Source: Gloeomargarita lithophora Alchichica-D10 (GTDB lineage Bacteria > Cyanobacteriota > Cyanobacteriia > Gloeomargaritales > Gloeomargaritaceae). From it: a stretch of 64,000 bases of DNA. The notes beneath the pieces were generated by a model, which saw only the letters and a program-made list of their open reading frames with translations, did not search any database and was not told the DNA's origin. Where the stretch lies: assembly GCF_001870225.1 (NCBI RefSeq), contig NZ_CP017675.1, positions 2,027,372-2,091,371 of the forward strand. The letters are read 5' to 3'. Shown here one piece after another: positions 45,457 to 54,802 of this stretch. Both the position numbers and the translations under genes were made by a program. Position 1 is the first letter of the stretch; each line of letters starts with the position of its first letter.

Positions 45457-46239
45457 TTAATAACCCGTTGCCTGTGCATCCAACACCCATTTGCAGGGAA
45501 TGCGGCTGACCCCACTGCGAAAAGTTCCTTGCGGATCCAGTTCCAACCAACGGAAGCCAGGGAAGGCGGTGTCTAAAGTAAAGTTTTGGGCTTGGGGGGC
45601 AAATTGAATACAGGTGGAGGGACTGCTGTAATAGGTCACCCCCCGCCGTTGCCATTGCCGTTCCTGATGCACATGACCGCACAGGACGAGCTTTATCTGG
45701 GGATGGGAGTCTAATACCTGCCATAGCCGTTCGGGATTGGCCACGCTACTGTCGTCCAACCAGGGGGAACCCACCGGCAGTAGGGGATGATGCAAGGCCA
45801 CCAGGGTGGGTTGGTGACCCTGGCGCAAATTGTGCTCCAAATGGTTAATCTCCGTTGCCGCCAACTGCCCACCGACCGCCCCTGGTACGGCAGAATTGAG
45901 CAAAATAAATTGCCAGCCCCCCTGGTGCCAGGTTTTCTCTGGGCGCACACCCCCGGCGGTCAAAACCTGCGCCAAGGTGTCCCGGCAGTCATGATTTCCC
46001 CCCGTCCAGTAGATGGGACAGGGCAGGGGTTGGAGCAAATCCACCAAATGCTGATAGGAGGCCGGGGTTTCATCCTGGGATAAATCTCCCGTCAAGAGAA
46101 GCACATCCGGCTGATAACGCTGTACCTGAGTCAAAACCTTAGTTAGGGTCGCCCAAGTGGGACAGCCCAGGAGTGCCTGATGCGGGTCGGCAAACAGGTG
46201 GGTATCCGTGATTTGTACGACCCGTAGGGACTGATGCAC
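45457..46239 (-). CDS. Calcineurin-like metallophosphoesterase, CpdA type
   Basis: A 260-residue phosphodiesterase with the complete metal-binding set: ITDTHLF (D-x-H), GDLSQD, GGNHDCRD, HHPLL and GHVHQE. It resembles CpdA, the class III 3',5'-cyclic AMP phosphodiesterase, and cyanobacteria use cAMP signalling for motility. The substrate is inferred from the family. It lies 10 bases downstream of the CP12 gene on the same strand. Confidence 0.87.
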   Translation of the reverse strand: MHQSLRVVQITDTHLFADPHQALLGCPTWATLTKVLTQVQRYQPDVLLLTGDLSQDETPASYQHLVDLLQPLPCPIYWTGGNHDCRDTLAQVLTAGGVRPEKTWHQGGWQFILLNSAVPGAVGGQLAATEINHLEHNLRQGHQPTLVALHHPLLPVGSPWLDDSSVANPERLWQVLDSHPQIKLVLCGHVHQERQWQRRGVTYYSSPSTCIQFAPQAQNFTLDTAFPGFRWLELDPQGTFRSGVSRIPCKWVLDAQATGY

Positions 46240-46249
46240 GGCCTAGGGT

Positions 46250-46474
46250 TTAGTCGTCATAAACCCGGCATTCGGCAGCATCCGGGTTGGCATCACAGTA
46301 CTGCTCCAGGGAGCTTTTGGGTTTTTCGGTTTCCCGCTGGTGCGCCGCTTCCGCTTGCAGTTCTTCCACCGTGTCCCAGGCCACGGCGCACTCGGCAGAA
46401 CCATCCCCCTTCAGGTCGCAGACTGCCCGGGCGGCATCCCGTTCGGTTTGGATTTGGGCTTTTAAATCGCTCAT
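46250..46474 (-). CDS. CP12 redox regulator of the Calvin cycle
   Basis: A 74-residue CP12, which in the dark locks glyceraldehyde-3-phosphate dehydrogenase and phosphoribulokinase in an inactive complex. Both cysteine pairs are present (AVCDLKGDGSAECAVAWD near the N-terminus and QYCDANPDAAECRVYDD at the end) together with the AWDTVEEL core. The start is MSDLKAQIQ at 46474; 46486 would add MAIF. It lies between the phosphodiesterase and the nucleosidase gene. Confidence 0.94.
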   Translation of the reverse strand: MSDLKAQIQTERDAARAVCDLKGDGSAECAVAWDTVEELQAEAAHQRETEKPKSSLEQYCDANPDAAECRVYDD

Positions 46475-46503
46475 AAAAATTGCCATTCTCGCTAGGGTAT
46501 TAC

Positions 46504-47229
46504 CTACGTTTGTATCCCAGATACGTCCGTAGCACTAACTTCATTGTAGTTTTTTTCAACATTGGCCGTCAGCCGTTGGGCGAGGGCGGTTAACCGTCCC
46601 AAGCCGGTGAGTGCCCCATGCACTAAGGAAATTGCCGCCCCGGGTTGCCACAGCATCGCCCAGGCTAAGGGTAGGGGGTGGAGTTGGCCGGTGGTTTCAT
46701 CCACTGCGGTTCCCACATCGGGCAGGGTTTGGTGCAGGGCATCGCTGACCACCCGCAGACAGCCCAACCGGGGTAGGTGTGCCAGGAGCGCATAGCCTTC
46801 CATTTCCGCCACGGCACAGCCAAATTTTTGACCCAGTTTTTGTTTCTCCTGGGGCTGGGTAACGATTTGGGGGACGGTTAAACCCGTGACGACTGGTAAA
46901 TTTAACCGGCCAACCAACCATTGGGTAAGCTCCGGGTCGTAGGGGCGGGTGGTGCCGGTGACCGCATCGGTGCATTCCTGGCAAATCACCGCAGTTCCCA
47001 CCCCAAAATCGGCCTGTAACCCCCCGCTCAACCCCAGGAGAATGGCGGCTTGTCCCGCTAATTCCCGCTGATGCGCCGCCCACCACTGGGGCAATGCCCG
47101 ACTCCCCAGAGGAATAGGCACCACCGACCAAGTGGGGTTGGCTCCCCGGCGCACCGCCTGGTATTCCGCCCCTTGGGGCACCACTAGAGTCAGGCGGGAG
47201 AAACCTGTGCCGGTTTGGGGGGGAACCAT
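46504..47229 (-). CDS. Nucleoside phosphorylase/nucleosidase superfamily protein
   Basis: A 241-residue protein of the PNP/UDP phosphorylase superfamily, possibly a 5'-methylthioadenosine or S-adenosylhomocysteine nucleosidase. Substrate-site motifs are GLSGGL, AEMEGYALL and RVVSDAL (the Asp would be catalytic). Hopanoid-linked phosphorylases (HpnG) belong to the same superfamily, and a squalene-hopene cyclase is encoded about 8 kb away, but no linkage is shown. Its 5' end overlaps the ferritin-like gene by 40 bases, so the pair is co-translated. Confidence 0.78.
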   Translation of the reverse strand: MVPPQTGTGFSRLTLVVPQGAEYQAVRRGANPTWSVVPIPLGSRALPQWWAAHQRELAGQAAILLGLSGGLQADFGVGTAVICQECTDAVTGTTRPYDPELTQWLVGRLNLPVVTGLTVPQIVTQPQEKQKLGQKFGCAVAEMEGYALLAHLPRLGCLRVVSDALHQTLPDVGTAVDETTGQLHPLPLAWAMLWQPGAAISLVHGALTGLGRLTALAQRLTANVEKNYNEVSATDVSGIQT

Positions 47230-48035
47230 TGCAACATCCGCAGGAGGGTTTGGGAAATTTGGGGCAGGAGCCGGGGTTGGAGCAATTCTGGGTTAAAAAA
47301 CTGCATCCGGTGGGTATTTTCGGCAAGACAGGTGCTCAAAAAGCTCCGCAGGGTCAAATCCGGGGCAAACACCAACGCCCCCGCCGCCGTAAACCCACTC
47401 CCCGCCGTATCTGCGCCCTGGAACGAACCCACCAAATGACTCAGGGCTTTGCCGTAGTTCCACAGGGTATTCACCGCCCGGTAGGGGGAAAATCCCCAGC
47501 CCTTTTGCACCTGCTGGTAGGCCAGCCAATTCACAAAAAACACGATATGGCGGGCTTCTTCGTGGATAATCGGGTCAAATAGGGTGAACAACGCCTCCGG
47601 GAAAAACCCCGACCGCTGGGCAATGCGGAAAAATCCAAAGGCAAAAAACGAATCCAAACATTCACTAAAGCCAAAATCCACAAACGCCTGGTGCAAGTTG
47701 CTGGGAATGGTAAACTCCGGGTCAAGGTTGACGGGAATATCGTACTTTTGCACCAAACCGGCCAGCAGATGGTAGTGTCGCATCTCTTCCTGGGCTTGTA
47801 GTCCCACCGCTTCACGCACCAGGGGGTCAGAGATTTCCGCCGCAAACGCCTGCGCCATCACCCCGGCGCGTTTTTCCATCGCCAGGGCTTCCTGCCAAAA
47901 GGGAATACTCCGCAAAAATGTCAGAGTTTCCCCATCCAACTCCGGCCAGACAAAGGTAGCGGGGTCATAGGTTTGGTGGCTCTCCAGCAAACTGCGACAA
48001 AATAGCTCCCGGTGGGCAGGACTCCCCAACCGCAT
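47190..48035 (-). CDS. Ferritin-like diiron-type protein of unknown function
   Basis: A 281-residue helical protein. The two halves carry carboxylate and histidine motifs expected of a diiron centre: QAQEEMRHYHLL and DPIIHEEARHIVFF, each E-E-x-x-H type. It is not a plain ferritin or the fatty aldehyde decarbonylase, which is shorter with other motifs. It could be an oxygenase or desaturase-like enzyme. The start MRLGSPAH at 48035 is preferred over 48053. The overlap with the downstream nucleosidase gene suggests shared function. Confidence 0.7.
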   Translation of the reverse strand: MRLGSPAHRELFCRSLLESHQTYDPATFVWPELDGETLTFLRSIPFWQEALAMEKRAGVMAQAFAAEISDPLVREAVGLQAQEEMRHYHLLAGLVQKYDIPVNLDPEFTIPSNLHQAFVDFGFSECLDSFFAFGFFRIAQRSGFFPEALFTLFDPIIHEEARHIVFFVNWLAYQQVQKGWGFSPYRAVNTLWNYGKALSHLVGSFQGADTAGSGFTAAGALVFAPDLTLRSFLSTCLAENTHRMQFFNPELLQPRLLPQISQTLLRMLQWFPPKPAQVSPA

Positions 48036-48162
48036 AGATTTTACTCCCGGCACACAAAAATATAGTTCTTACCTTAGGCGATACAAATCGGGTTTGGCAA
48101 ATCACCGCCGGGGTCAGCCCTAGAGTTGTGCTAAAGTCATACCGGTTCAGATGGGTGTCCCC

Positions 48163-49632
48163 ATGTCCCTGATTGAAAACCTGCAACAACAACTGCGCCG
48201 GGGTGAACTGTCCAGTGTCGCCTTGGTGGAACGGTACCTGGAGCGTATCCAGCAACGGGAACCCCAGGTGCGAGGCTATCTGACGGTTACGGCGGAACAA
48301 GCCCTCGCCCATGCCCATGCCAGGGATAATCGCCGTGCCCAGGGAGAGGACATGGGATTACTCATGGGAATTCCCATCGCCCTCAAGGATAATCTTTGCA
48401 CCCAGGGCATCCCCACCACCTGTGCGTCCCGGATTTTGGCGGGGTATCAGCCCCCCTACGATGCCACGGTGGTCGAGCGGTTGACCCAAGCGGGGGCGAT
48501 TGTCCTGGGTAAAACCAACCTGGATGAATTTGCCATGGGCAGTTCCACGGAGCATTCGGCTTACCAAATCACCACCAACCCTTGGGATGCGACGCGGGTG
48601 CCGGGGGGTTCTTCCGGGGGGTCGGGGGCGGTGGTGGCGGCACGGGAATGTGTGGCGGCCTTGGGTTCGGATACGGGCGGCTCGATTCGGTTACCGGCCT
48701 CCTTTTGTGGGGTGGTGGGGCTGAAACCCACCTATGGCCGGGTGTCCCGCTATGGTTTGGTGGCCTACGCTTCTTCTTTGGATCAGATTGGCCCTTTTGC
48801 AACTACGGTGGCGGATGCGGCGATTATGTTGGCGGCGATCGCTGGCTATGACCCCAAGGACAGCACCAGTATTGAGACACCAGTGCCGGATTATTTAGGG
48901 GCGTTGGCGGGCTTACCAGCGACCCAACCCCTGGCGGGGCTGACCCTGGGGGTGATCCAGGAAACCTTGACCGAGGGCTTAGACCCGGAGGTGGCACAGG
49001 CGTTTGACCGGGCGGTGGCGCAATTGGAGTCCTTGGGTGCCCAGGTGATGCCCATTTCCTGTCCTACTTTTGCCACCGGCTTGGCCGCCTATTACATCCT
49101 GGCTCCAGCGGAGGCTTCGGCGAATCTAGCCCGCTACGATGGGGTGCGGTATGCCCTGCGGGTACCGGCGGCGGATTTGCTGGGAATGTACAAGGAAACC
49201 CGCGGGCAGGGCTTTGGCCGGGAGGTGAAACGGCGGATTATGCTGGGCACTTATACGCTTTCCCAGGGCTATTACGATGCTTATTACCTGCAAGCCCAGA
49301 AGGTGCGGACGTTGATCCGGCGGGATTTTGACCAGGCGTTTACCCAGGTGCAGGCACTGCTTTCCCCGACGGCTCCTGCTCCGGCGTTCCCGATTGGCAG
49401 TAAGGACAACGACCCCTTGAGTATGTATCTGACGGATTTGATGACCATCCCGGTGAATTTGGCCGGTTTGCCCGCCCTGAGCGTGCCTTGTGGGTTGACG
49501 ATGGGGGGTCTGCCGATTGGTTTACAAGTGGTGGGGAATGTCCTGCAAGAAACGGTGATTTTACAAATCGCCCACGCCTACGAACAAAGCACTTCCTGGC
49601 ATCAGCAGGTGCCCCCGTTGGTGCAGGATTAA
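48163..49632 (+). CDS. gatA: Glutamyl-tRNA(Gln)/Asp-tRNA(Asn) amidotransferase subunit A
   Basis: GatA, 489 residues, which releases ammonia from glutamine to convert Glu-tRNA(Gln) to Gln-tRNA(Gln). The amidase signature is complete: Lys75 in IALKDN, Ser150 in [10 protein letters not shown] and Ser174 in [16 protein letters not shown]. Start 48163 ([10 protein letters not shown]) fits the family; ATG 48151 would add four residues. gatB and gatC are not in the window, as is usual in cyanobacteria, where the subunits are scattered. Confidence 0.96.
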   Translation: MSLIENLQQQLRRGELSSVALVERYLERIQQREPQVRGYLTVTAEQALAHAHARDNRRAQGEDMGLLMGIPIALKDNLCTQGIPTTCASRILAGYQPPYDATVVERLTQAGAIVLGKTNLDEFAMGSSTEHSAYQITTNPWDATRVPGGSSGGSGAVVAARECVAALGSDTGGSIRLPASFCGVVGLKPTYGRVSRYGLVAYASSLDQIGPFATTVADAAIMLAAIAGYDPKDSTSIETPVPDYLGALAGLPATQPLAGLTLGVIQETLTEGLDPEVAQAFDRAVAQLESLGAQVMPISCPTFATGLAAYYILAPAEASANLARYDGVRYALRVPAADLLGMYKETRGQGFGREVKRRIMLGTYTLSQGYYDAYYLQAQKVRTLIRRDFDQAFTQVQALLSPTAPAPAFPIGSKDNDPLSMYLTDLMTIPVNLAGLPALSVPCGLTMGGLPIGLQVVGNVLQETVILQIAHAYEQSTSWHQQVPPLVQD

Positions 49633-49637
49633 AACCC

Positions 49638-50171
49638 ATGGATAAGGGATGGTCACTGGCGCTGGTGGGCGGCGTGGTGGGGGGCATGGTCGCCCTGGGG
49701 CTGGCGGGTTTGTTGTTTTGGCAGGGACGGTCAACGCCTATTACCCAGCGGGCGGAGGGGACTCCCGCCGCCACAGCCCCGCCCACCCCGCAACCGATGG
49801 GGGGCGGCAGTACGGGGGCAACCGCCCAAACAACCCCCAAGATAAACCAGGAGCAGTCGGCCATTGCCCTGATCACCGGGTTGTACGAGGCACTGTCGGC
49901 AAAAAACTGGGCGCAGGCACGCCTCGCCTACACCCCCGCCATGCAGAGCCAATTTGACCCGACTTTTTTTGCCCAATTTGACCGGGTGGCGGTGCAGGAT
50001 TTGCGGGTGACAGAACGTAGCCCAGACCAGTGGCAATTTTTGGGGCGGAATACCTATTTTTATCCCAACGGGGACACCCAGGAAGAGGAACGCAGTTATA
50101 CGATCCTTTGGCAAAACAACCGGCCTATCATCAGCGATTCCCGGTTTGTGCGGGTGTTGCAATCGCGCTAG
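49638..50171 (+). CDS. Membrane-anchored protein of unknown function
   Basis: A 177-residue protein starting 5 bases after the gatA stop. It has one N-terminal membrane span (LALVGGVVGGMVALGLAGLLFW, about 7-28), a Pro/Thr/Gly-rich linker to about residue 66, and a C-terminal domain (AIALITGLYEALSAKNWAQARLAY ... RSYTILWQNNRPIISDSRFVRVL). The domain looks like an NTF2-like/SnoaL fold of the kind often found on cyanobacterial proteins. The domain should be on the periplasmic side. Function unknown. Confidence 0.78.
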   Translation: MDKGWSLALVGGVVGGMVALGLAGLLFWQGRSTPITQRAEGTPAATAPPTPQPMGGGSTGATAQTTPKINQEQSAIALITGLYEALSAKNWAQARLAYTPAMQSQFDPTFFAQFDRVAVQDLRVTERSPDQWQFLGRNTYFYPNGDTQEEERSYTILWQNNRPIISDSRFVRVLQSR

Positions 50172-50179
50172 GAATGCGC

Positions 50180-50437
50180 TTAATTCCTTTGCTTTTCATC
50201 CAGGCGGGCATAGCGAGCCAATTTCACCACATAAAGCCCATGCGCCAATAACCCCAACCCCCACAGCCCCGTTACCCAGGGCAGGCGGGGAAAAGCTCCA
50301 TTCAATTCATGCACAAACCACAACCCGGAATTGACGGCACCAAAACCCGCAATATGCACCGCAAAATTAATCCGGTCGGCCAATCGCCGATAGGCCGGGT
50401 CGCTGGGTTCGGGCTGGCGAGGCCAACGGGGAGGCAT
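50180..50437 (-). CDS. 2TM-domain protein
   Basis: An 85-residue protein with two hydrophobic helices (FAVHIAGFGAVNSGLWFVHE and LPWVTGLWGLGLLAHGLYVV) and the RRLADRINFAVHIAGF and YARLDEKQR borders, which fit the 2TM domain family of small membrane proteins. The function is unknown. The ATG overlaps the stop codon of the coiled-coil gene upstream (TGATG), so the two are translationally coupled. Confidence 0.82.
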   Translation of the reverse strand: MPPRWPRQPEPSDPAYRRLADRINFAVHIAGFGAVNSGLWFVHELNGAFPRLPWVTGLWGLGLLAHGLYVVKLARYARLDEKQRN

Positions 50438-51075
50438 CAGGAAACCACACGGGACACGGCCTGCAAGGGGGGGAACTTGGGTAGGTCAATGCTGGGGGTA
50501 GGTTCCCGCCCAACGGTGGTTTGGGTCAGAGCACCATAGCGTTGCAATTCCCCCTGCAAGCGGCGATTTTCCTCCTGCAAACGGCTGAGTTGCTCTTTCA
50601 CCGGGGCGAGGCGGGCGTTGAACCGGCGGCGATACACCTCCGGCAAATCCCGCAAAATGGTTTCTAAATTCTGATTCCGCTCCCGTGCCGCTACCAACGA
50701 CCCATGCACCTGCACCAATTCCTGTTCCCTTTGATGGATGTGCTGCTGAACCGCCTGCAATTCCCCCTGGAGTTTTTGTATCTGCCCCTGGAGTGCCACC
50801 ACCGTCGCCGCATCCACCTGCCGTTCTTGGTGTAAACGGTGAAACAATTCCTCAGATAGTTGCTGAACTAAGTGGTTGTACTGATGTAACTGGCCTTTTA
50901 ACCGTTGGAGTTCCTGGGCTTGGACATTCAGGACATACTCTAAAACCTGTTGTCGTCCCCGCTGGGGTACCAAACGGTGAAACAATTCCTGGGAAAGCTG
51001 GTGTACCAGATGGTTGCGCCGGTCAAGCTGTTGCCGCAGGGTAGCGACATTCTCCTGTAGGGGACTGGCATACAC
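50437..51075 (-). CDS. Coiled-coil protein with internal NHLVxQLSxELFHRL repeat
   Basis: A 212-residue protein, predicted coiled coil over most of its length. Two near-identical 15-residue blocks occur: NHLVHQLSQELFHRL and, 48 residues later, NHLVQQLSEELFHRL. The C-terminal 35 residues are Pro-rich (TPSIDLPKFPPL). The start is GTG 51075, preceded by GAGGAG; TTG 51102 is the only upstream alternative. No family is recognised. It is coupled to the 2TM protein gene, so it may be a membrane-associated scaffold. Confidence 0.7.
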   Translation of the reverse strand: MYASPLQENVATLRQQLDRRNHLVHQLSQELFHRLVPQRGRQQVLEYVLNVQAQELQRLKGQLHQYNHLVQQLSEELFHRLHQERQVDAATVVALQGQIQKLQGELQAVQQHIHQREQELVQVHGSLVAARERNQNLETILRDLPEVYRRRFNARLAPVKEQLSRLQEENRRLQGELQRYGALTQTTVGREPTPSIDLPKFPPLQAVSRVVS

Positions 51076-51199
51076 GGGAATAGACTCCTCACCGAAATCC
51101 AACTGACCTGGCTTCAGTCTAACATCGGGTGAAGAGATTTGTCATGCAATTGGGTAAACTTATTTAGACTTACTTGTTAGGCCATTTTACTGCCAATGT

Positions 51200-51550
51200 T
51201 CACTCAGGGGTGGCAATGTCTAAGGGTTCCGCTCCGGGTATTGGTTCGGGGGGTTCTTGGGCGATGGTCAGATAACGCATCACGTCCTCACTCAAGCGCA
51301 TCGCCCGTTCAAAGGCGGTGACGGTGTTGCTACCGCCGTAATAATTCAACTGGATGTAAATGCCATCGGAAAATTTTCGGATCGGGTAGGCCAGCCGCCG
51401 CCGCCCCCGGTTGAGCACTTGAATCTCTTCGCCGCCCAGGTCGCCGAGGGTGGTTTTGAATTTCTCAATCGCCTGCTGGGTCAACTCCTCCCCCAAGTCC
51501 GGGCGTAGGATATACATGGTTTCATAGAAGGGCTTTAGGGCGACGGTCAT
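51200..51550 (-). CDS. rpsF: 30S ribosomal protein S6
   Basis: S6, 116 residues. It pairs with S18 on the platform of the small subunit. It starts [23 protein letters not shown] and has the [19 protein letters not shown] strand and YIQLNYYG motif. A Pro/Glu tail ends the protein. S6 is encoded away from the main ribosomal operon, as in other cyanobacteria. It is not followed by rpsR or rplI here. Confidence 0.96.
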   Translation of the reverse strand: MTVALKPFYETMYILRPDLGEELTQQAIEKFKTTLGDLGGEEIQVLNRGRRRLAYPIRKFSDGIYIQLNYYGGSNTVTAFERAMRLSEDVMRYLTIAQEPPEPIPGAEPLDIATPE

Positions 51551-51618
51551 AGGGGGTTAAACGGCTCCTGCGTGAACGAAACGATTTACAATTATAGCAA
51601 ATAATTTATAGGTAGCCA

Positions 51619-52377
51619 ATGCAAACTTGGGTGCGGGTACGGGCGGGTGACCAAGTGGTTTACGGGGAGTTGGGGGCTGACCAAGGGGTGCAGGTGTGGA
51701 CGGATGCGCCCTGGTGGGGGGGGACGGCGATGGCGGAACAGTTGGCTCCTGGAACCTACCAGCTTTTGGCTCCGACTTTGCCCAGCAAAATCATTGCCGC
51801 GGGCCGCAACTATGTTGACCACGCCGCTGAAATGAAGGCGACGGTGCCGGTGGAGCCGGTGATTTTTCTCAAACCTCCGACTACGGTTTTGGCACCGGGG
51901 GGGGAGATTCGCTATCCCGCCCAGTCGCGGCGGGTGGATTACGAGGGGGAATTGGCGGTGGTAATTGGGCAAACGGCTTCCCGTCTGACACCGGAAGAGG
52001 CGGTGGATGCCATTTGGGGCTATACGATTGCCAATGACGTGACGGCACGGGATTTGCAAAAACGGGACGAGCAGTGGACGCGCAGTAAGGGTTTTGATAC
52101 GTTTTGTCCCCTGGGGCCGGGCATCGTGCGGGAATTGTCATTTCAGGCGGAAATAGAAACCTACTTGAATGGTCAGCGCAAACAGGCCGCCTTACTCCAA
52201 GATATGGTGTTCAAACCGCCGGTTTTGGTCAGCTACATTAGCCAGGTGATGACGCTTCTGCCGGGGGATGTGATCCTAACGGGCACTCCGGCGGGGATTG
52301 GCCCCCTGCAACCGGGGGATGCAGTTGAGGTACGAATCACGGGGCTAGGTACGTTGGCAAATCGGGTGGTGGCTTAG
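51619..52377 (+). CDS. Fumarylacetoacetate hydrolase family protein
   Basis: A 252-residue FAH-fold protein. Metal-binding glutamates are in DYEGELAVVIG and the aspartate in ANDVTARDLQ. The entry motif is AAGRNYVDHAAE and the end GTPAGIGPLQPGDAVEVRITGLG is standard. Members include acylpyruvases, oxaloacetate decarboxylases and isomerases of catabolic diacids; which applies cannot be told. The 3' end overlaps murE by 4 bases tail-to-tail. Confidence 0.9.
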   Translation: MQTWVRVRAGDQVVYGELGADQGVQVWTDAPWWGGTAMAEQLAPGTYQLLAPTLPSKIIAAGRNYVDHAAEMKATVPVEPVIFLKPPTTVLAPGGEIRYPAQSRRVDYEGELAVVIGQTASRLTPEEAVDAIWGYTIANDVTARDLQKRDEQWTRSKGFDTFCPLGPGIVRELSFQAEIETYLNGQRKQAALLQDMVFKPPVLVSYISQVMTLLPGDVILTGTPAGIGPLQPGDAVEVRITGLGTLANRVVA

Positions 52378-53852
52378 CCCAAACGGGTTTTCAGGGCGAT
52401 TTGCGCCTGCTCCCGGTCGTCAAAGTGAATTTTGGTGGTGCCTAAAATTTGATAATCCTCATGGCCTTTACCGGCAATCATCACCCCGTCCCCCGGTGTT
52501 GCCATCTGGATTGCCCGCTGGATCGCCTCTCGCCGGTCGGGTAATACCAATGGTGCCGAGGGCATCCCGGCCACAATATCTTGGATAATCGCCTGGGGGT
52601 CTTCTGTGCGGGGATTGTCGCAGGTGACCACCACCACATCGCTCAAATCGGCGGCAATTTTGCCCATCTGTGGCCGTTTGGTCTTATCCCGGTCGCCGCC
52701 ACAACCAAACACGCAGATTAACTGCCCGCTCACAAAAGGCCGCAACGCCCGCAGACAATTTTCCAACCCATCCGGGGTATGGGCATAATCCACCACCACG
52801 GTAATATCCTGGGCTGGGCTGACCCGCACCCGCTCCATCCGCCCCGGCACCCCCGGAAATTGGGGTAGAACTTTTTGAATTTGGTCTAACCCCACGCCCA
52901 AATGGAGGGCGGCTCCCACGGCAGCCAGGGTATTGGCAAGATTAAATTGCCCCATCAGGGGAATGGTAAGTGCCACTTGCCCCAGGGGGGTGTGAATGCT
53001 GGCGATAATTCCTTGGGCGGTGTACTGCACTTGTTCTACGGCAATATCTGCGGGCTGGCCGGTGGCACTGGTGCTCCAGTGGGGGGTATCGAGTTGCTGT
53101 AATTGGCGCAAAAGCCGTTGGCCGTAGGGGTCATCGTGATTCACAATCGCCCGTCCCCGCAGGAGGTGTGGTTCAAACAAACGCGCCTTTGCCCGAAAAT
53201 AATGTTCCATCGTCAGATGAAAATCCAGATGATCCTGGGTAAGGTTGGTAAAAACCGCTACATCGTACTGACAACCCGCCACCCGTCCCTGCGCTAGAGC
53301 ATGGGAACTCACCTCCATCACCGCCTGGGTACACCCCGCCTGCACCGCCTGGGCTAAATCCCGTTGTAAATCCACCACTCCGGGGGTCGTATGGCTTGCC
53401 GTTGCGCTATAACCCGGCCAGCGATTGTATAAAGTGCCCAATAGAGCGGTATTTCCTAATGTATTTTGTAATAAAAATTCTAGTACATGGGTGGTAGTGG
53501 TTTTGCCATTGGTACCTGTCACGCCGACCATTTGCAAGTGATGCCGGGGATAGCCATAAAAAGCCGCCGCCAATTCCCCGCAGGCTGGGGTAATGTCCGT
53601 CACCGTCAGCACCTGGGCAGGTAAATCCGGGCGGGGGGTCACCAGGGCGAGCAAAGCCCCGTTAGCCAGCGCTTGCGGCCAAAAATCTCCCCCATCCACC
53701 TGGGTACCGGGTAACCCCACAAACACCATCCCCGGTTGACATTGGCGGGAGTCGCAGGTAATCCCCGTCACCGGTTGCGCCCAGAGGGGACTGTGCCAAT
53801 CTAAGGGCGGTAGCGAAGAAGCAATAGTACGAAGTAATGCGCCTAATTCCAT
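52374..53852 (-). CDS. murE: UDP-N-acetylmuramoyl-tripeptide synthetase
   Basis: MurE, 492 residues. It adds the third amino acid to UDP-MurNAc-L-Ala-D-Glu in peptidoglycan synthesis. The ATP site is GVTGTNGKTTTTHVLEF (about 113-129), the Lys loop and AVMEVSSHAL are intact. The DNPRTEDP motif is the one that selects meso-diaminopimelate, so the cell wall should be of the Gram-negative DAP type. The downstream end overlaps the FAH-family gene by 4 bases. Confidence 0.96.
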   Translation of the reverse strand: MELGALLRTIASSLPPLDWHSPLWAQPVTGITCDSRQCQPGMVFVGLPGTQVDGGDFWPQALANGALLALVTPRPDLPAQVLTVTDITPACGELAAAFYGYPRHHLQMVGVTGTNGKTTTTHVLEFLLQNTLGNTALLGTLYNRWPGYSATASHTTPGVVDLQRDLAQAVQAGCTQAVMEVSSHALAQGRVAGCQYDVAVFTNLTQDHLDFHLTMEHYFRAKARLFEPHLLRGRAIVNHDDPYGQRLLRQLQQLDTPHWSTSATGQPADIAVEQVQYTAQGIIASIHTPLGQVALTIPLMGQFNLANTLAAVGAALHLGVGLDQIQKVLPQFPGVPGRMERVRVSPAQDITVVVDYAHTPDGLENCLRALRPFVSGQLICVFGCGGDRDKTKRPQMGKIAADLSDVVVVTCDNPRTEDPQAIIQDIVAGMPSAPLVLPDRREAIQRAIQMATPGDGVMIAGKGHEDYQILGTTKIHFDDREQAQIALKTRLG

Positions 53853-53907
53853 TGGGGGTTGCGATCACCTGGAATCCAGGATAGACCAGATTTATTGCTT
53901 GCTGAAC

Positions 53908-54729
53908 CTAACGCCCCCGTCCCGTCACCTGCGCCACCAGTGCCATCACCGCACTGCGGGTGAGTTTGGCCTGTCCCTGCGCCAACGCCCCCAGGGTCGC
54001 ATGGGCTAACGCTAAAGGAATTTGGCAAAACCCCAGAGCCGGGCCATTCCCCAGGGAAGCATTGTAGGCATCCGCCAAAGCCAGATTCCGGCGGGCATAG
54101 GCGTACATTTCCTCCTTGCCCCAGCCATCCGGGAAAAAGCTCACCCCCCGGCGTTTATCCTCCCCATGATTTCGCAGGATATTCACCGCCTGCAAGCCCC
54201 GGCCAAAGCCAATGGCTAGGGAACGATTGGTCTGGGTATTGTCATACCACGCCCACAAATCCGATAAAAGCAACCCCACCGCCCCCGCCACCCCAAAGGT
54301 ATAGCGATCCAGGTCGGCCTCGGTCTGAATCCGCCAATTACAGGAAGCCCAGTAGGCCATCCGATCCGCCATCGCCGCCGTCGCATCCCACACCCGGGGC
54401 GCAATCGTCGGGGGAGCCAAAAGTGCCCATTCCCCAATCCGCACCGTCACCTCCGGCAGGGGGGTCTGATGCACCGCCAAGGCCAGGGATAGATCATTCA
54501 CCGCAAAGGTATCCGTGGCCGCCTCCAGGGTCAAACTCACCGAGCGGAGCAACTTTACCTTGGTGGCATTATCCAAATCCGGGTGGTCTTCAATCTCGTC
54601 AATCGCCCGCATACAGAGGTAAGCAGAAGTCACCGCTTCCTGGAGACCTGAAGGCAGGCCGTTGATCGGGATAAAAAATGTACGGCTCGTTTCCTTGAGC
54701 AACTCCAAAGCACCCCGGCGCAAATCCAT
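53908..54729 (-). CDS. Squalene/phytoene synthase family protein, probably squalene synthase
   Basis: A 273-residue trans-isoprenyl diphosphate condensing enzyme. The first Asp-rich motif is AIDEIED and the second ILRNHGED. The sequence LLKETSRTFFIPINGLPSGL is typical of the cyanobacterial squalene synthase group and not of CrtB. It lies 73 bases downstream of a squalene-hopene cyclase on the same strand, so the two would make squalene and then hopanoids. The alternative is a phytoene synthase paralogue, less likely from the context. Confidence 0.83.
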   Translation of the reverse strand: MDLRRGALELLKETSRTFFIPINGLPSGLQEAVTSAYLCMRAIDEIEDHPDLDNATKVKLLRSVSLTLEAATDTFAVNDLSLALAVHQTPLPEVTVRIGEWALLAPPTIAPRVWDATAAMADRMAYWASCNWRIQTEADLDRYTFGVAGAVGLLLSDLWAWYDNTQTNRSLAIGFGRGLQAVNILRNHGEDKRRGVSFFPDGWGKEEMYAYARRNLALADAYNASLGNGPALGFCQIPLALAHATLGALAQGQAKLTRSAVMALVAQVTGRGR

Positions 54730-54802
54730 CCGCTCAACTCCTTTCCACCACTACACACACCATACCATTAGCGCAAAGTATAGCGGAAAAAACTCGGTTC
54801 TC

